A stretch of DNA of 64,000 nucleotides from CADEEN01 sp963738425 (GTDB lineage Bacteria; Pseudomonadota; Gammaproteobacteria; Burkholderiales; Burkholderiaceae_C): positions 62,001-126,000 of the forward strand of contig CAVTWT010000003.1 in assembly GCA_963738425.1 (NCBI GenBank), given 5' to 3'. Below, piece by piece: positions 62,552 through 64,000 of this stretch. Under the pieces are notes generated by a model. That model was given only the letters and a program-made list of their open reading frames with translations. It was not told the DNA's origin and searched no databases. Made by a program: the position numbers and the translations under genes. Positions within the stretch are counted from its first letter, which is position 1. Every line of letters begins with the position of its first letter.

Positions 62552-62586
62552 TCGCTTGGACAAGCCTGCGCGAGTGGCGGCCCGAC

Positions 62587-63495
62587 GTGACAGCTCTGGA
62601 GCGTTTCTTCGACAGCGACGTCTGGCACAGCTTCCGCAGCTCGCCGATGGCGGTCGGCGCGGCGGTGGTGGCGGTGGTGTGCATCTTCAGCGCGCTGTTC
62701 GCGCCGTGGGTGGCTCCGCACAACCCGTTCGATCTGGCCACGCTCGAGTTGTCCGACGCCCGGCTGCCGCCGATGTGGGAGGAAGGCGGCAGCGCGAAGT
62801 ACCTGCTTGGCACCGACGACCAGGGGCGCGACATCCTCTCGGCCATCATGTACGGCGCGCGCATCTCGATGCTCGTCGGCTTGGCGTCGGTCGTGCTGTC
62901 GGTGATCGTCGGCGTGGCCCTGGGGCTGCTGTCAGGCTTTGTCGGCGGCAATGTCGATGCCTTCATCATGCGTGTCTGCGACGTCATGCTGTCTTTCCCG
63001 TCGATCCTGATCGCGCTGCTGATCGACGGGGTTGGCCGCGCGATGTTTCCCAACGCCCACGACACGCTGGCTTTTGCCGTGCTGGTGTTGGCAATCGCGC
63101 TGCCCGGCTGGGTGCAGTACGCGCGCACCGTGCGCGGCTCGACGCTGGTCGAGCGCAACAAGGAATACGTGCAGGCCGCGCGCGTCACCGGTGTCGCGCC
63201 GTTGCGCATCATGCGCAAGCATGTGCTGCCCAATGTCATGGGGCCGGTGCTCGTGCTGGCGACGATCCAGGTCGCCACCGCCATCCTGACCGAGGCCACG
63301 CTGTCGTTTCTCGGCGTTGGCGTGCCGCCGACGCAACCCTCGCTCGGCACCCTGATCCGCATCGGCAACGACTTCCTGTTTTCCGGCGAGTGGTGGATCA
63401 CGATCTTTCCGGGGCTGATGCTGGTGTTGATCGCGCTGTCGGTGAACCTGCTCGGCGATTGGCTGCGCGATGCGCTGAACCCCCGCCTCCAATGA
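62587..63495 (+). CDS. Dipeptide-type ABC transporter permease (DppC family)
   Basis: This 302-residue permease has the DppC layout: an N-terminal helix with SSPMAVGAAVVAVVCIFSALF, the LGTDDQGRDILSAIMYGARIS signature at about residue 76, and the EAA loop RNKEYVQAARVTGVAPLRIMRKHVLPN (about 195-222). The start is a GTG at 62587; the frame begins there with TALERFFDSDVW. It overlaps the ATPase gene by 4 bases (ATGA). Together with DppB it forms the channel. Confidence 0.93.
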   Translation: MTALERFFDSDVWHSFRSSPMAVGAAVVAVVCIFSALFAPWVAPHNPFDLATLELSDARLPPMWEEGGSAKYLLGTDDQGRDILSAIMYGARISMLVGLASVVLSVIVGVALGLLSGFVGGNVDAFIMRVCDVMLSFPSILIALLIDGVGRAMFPNAHDTLAFAVLVLAIALPGWVQYARTVRGSTLVERNKEYVQAARVTGVAPLRIMRKHVLPNVMGPVLVLATIQVATAILTEATLSFLGVGVPPTQPSLGTLIRIGNDFLFSGEWWITIFPGLMLVLIALSVNLLGDWLRDALNPRLQ

Positions 63496-64000
63496 CTGCA
63501 TTGCTCGAAGTCAAGAACTTGCGCGTCGAGTTCCCGACGCGCCGCGCCAAGCTGCTCGCACTCGACGACATCTCGTTCTCGATCGAGCCGGGCGAGATTC
63601 TTGGTGTCGTCGGTGAGTCCGGCGCCGGCAAATCGCTCACCGGCGCGGCGATCATCGGCCTGCTCGAACCGCCGGGCCGCATCGCCGGTGGCGAGATCCG
63701 CTTGGCCGGTGAGCGCATCGACAACCTGCCGTACGACGCGATGCGCAAGATCCGCGGCCGCCAGATCGGCGCGATCTTCCAGGATCCGCTGACCTCGCTG
63801 AACCCGCTGTACACGATCGGCCGGCAGTTGATCGAAACCATCCGCACCCACCTCCCGGTGAGCGAAGACGAAGCGCGCGCGCGCGCCATCAAGCTGCTGC
63901 AGGAAACCGGTATTCAGGCGGCCGAAGCAGCGCATCGAGCAATACCCGCACCAGTTCTCCGGCGGCATGCGCCAGCGCGTCGTCATCGCGTTGGCACTCG
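63492..64000 (+). CDS. Dipeptide-type ABC transporter ATPase (DppD family), partial
   Basis: The N-terminal part of an oligopeptide ATPase reads ALLEVKNLRVEFPTRRAKLLALDDISF, Walker A GVVGESGAGKSLTG (about 36-49) and Q-loop AIFQDPLTSLNPLYTIG. At about 63925 one extra base shifts the frame; the signature then appears in the next frame as QYPHQFSGGMRQRVVIALAL, and the window ends. The gene continues beyond 64000, and a DppF partner is expected there. It starts at an ATGA overlap with dppC. Confidence 0.88.
   Translation, partial: MTALLEVKNLRVEFPTRRAKLLALDDISFSIEPGEILGVVGESGAGKSLTGAAIIGLLEPPGRIAGGEIRLAGERIDNLPYDAMRKIRGRQIGAIFQDPLTSLNPLYTIGRQLIETIRTHLPVSEDEARARAIKLLQETGIQAAEAAHRAIPAPVLRRHAPARRHRVGT

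Noticed and set aside
1..64000. CRISPR arrays, tRNA or rRNA genes, insertion sequences and phage genes
   Set aside because: I looked for regular direct repeats, tRNA TTCGA-type loops, rRNA segments and transposase or integrase motifs and saw none.

Overview
The window is GC-rich and densely coded, and it looks chromosomal from a metabolically versatile betaproteobacterium of the order Burkholderiales. Pointers are a Bug/TctC-type periplasmic receptor, a Burkholderiales-type gsp layout, a DUF4148-like small secreted protein, DUF2783 and DUF3047 proteins, two trimeric-type porins, a short Coq7 and REP-like GC-rich intergenic repeats. I see no rRNA, tRNA, CRISPR array, insertion sequence or phage gene. 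The genus cannot be settled by reading.

Layout. (1) 20-1765: small housekeeping or accessory genes (DUF4359-like, GNAT, SnoaL-like, DUF1697). (2) 1799-6051: a putative aromatic-degradation operon (VOC protein, flavin monooxygenase, DUF2783, metallo-beta-lactamase-fold protein) facing a MarR regulator, with two matching operators between them. (3) 6280-12739: a sugar ABC importer (binding protein, double ATPase, two permeases) with a lactonase, facing a FadR-type GntR regulator. (4) 13160-20924: a CoA-dependent catabolic operon (feruloyl-CoA-synthase-like ligase, two crotonases, amidohydrolase, TctC receptor, acyl-CoA dehydrogenase) facing a TetR regulator, again with a pair of operators. (5) 20957-22431: an ECF sigma factor, a zinc-finger anti-sigma candidate and a small exported protein; the last two share a near-identical ECF-type promoter. 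(6) 22422-31957: a branched-chain-type ABC importer (LivFKMHG) flanked by two CoA-ligase-type genes, with a Crp/Fnr regulator and its probable operator. (7) 32102-38277: animal-type haem peroxidase, 5'-nucleotidase, membrane diguanylate cyclase, a stand-alone Lon-like AAA+ protein and a tandem pair of small membrane-protein genes. (8) 38315-49716: a type II secretion locus, gspC diverging from gspGHIJKLMNDEF. (9) 49729-56985: CobT-like, IlvA, OsmC, Coq7, two porins, DUF3047. (10) 57078-64000: a dipeptide-type ABC importer with two binding proteins and an embedded M20 amidohydrolase, cut by the window edge.

The recurring theme is uptake plus CoA activation or oxygenation of small organic acids, each module with its own local regulator. 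Palindromic operators can be read for four of these regulators, and a matched promoter pair for the sigma factor.

The sequence contains many single-base frameshifts inside otherwise well conserved genes (acyl-CoA dehydrogenase, CoA ligase, livG, gspD, gspM, a porin, a binding protein, an ATPase). Reading frames resume perfectly after each one, so most are probably sequencing errors rather than gene decay; those genes are annotated over their full extent.
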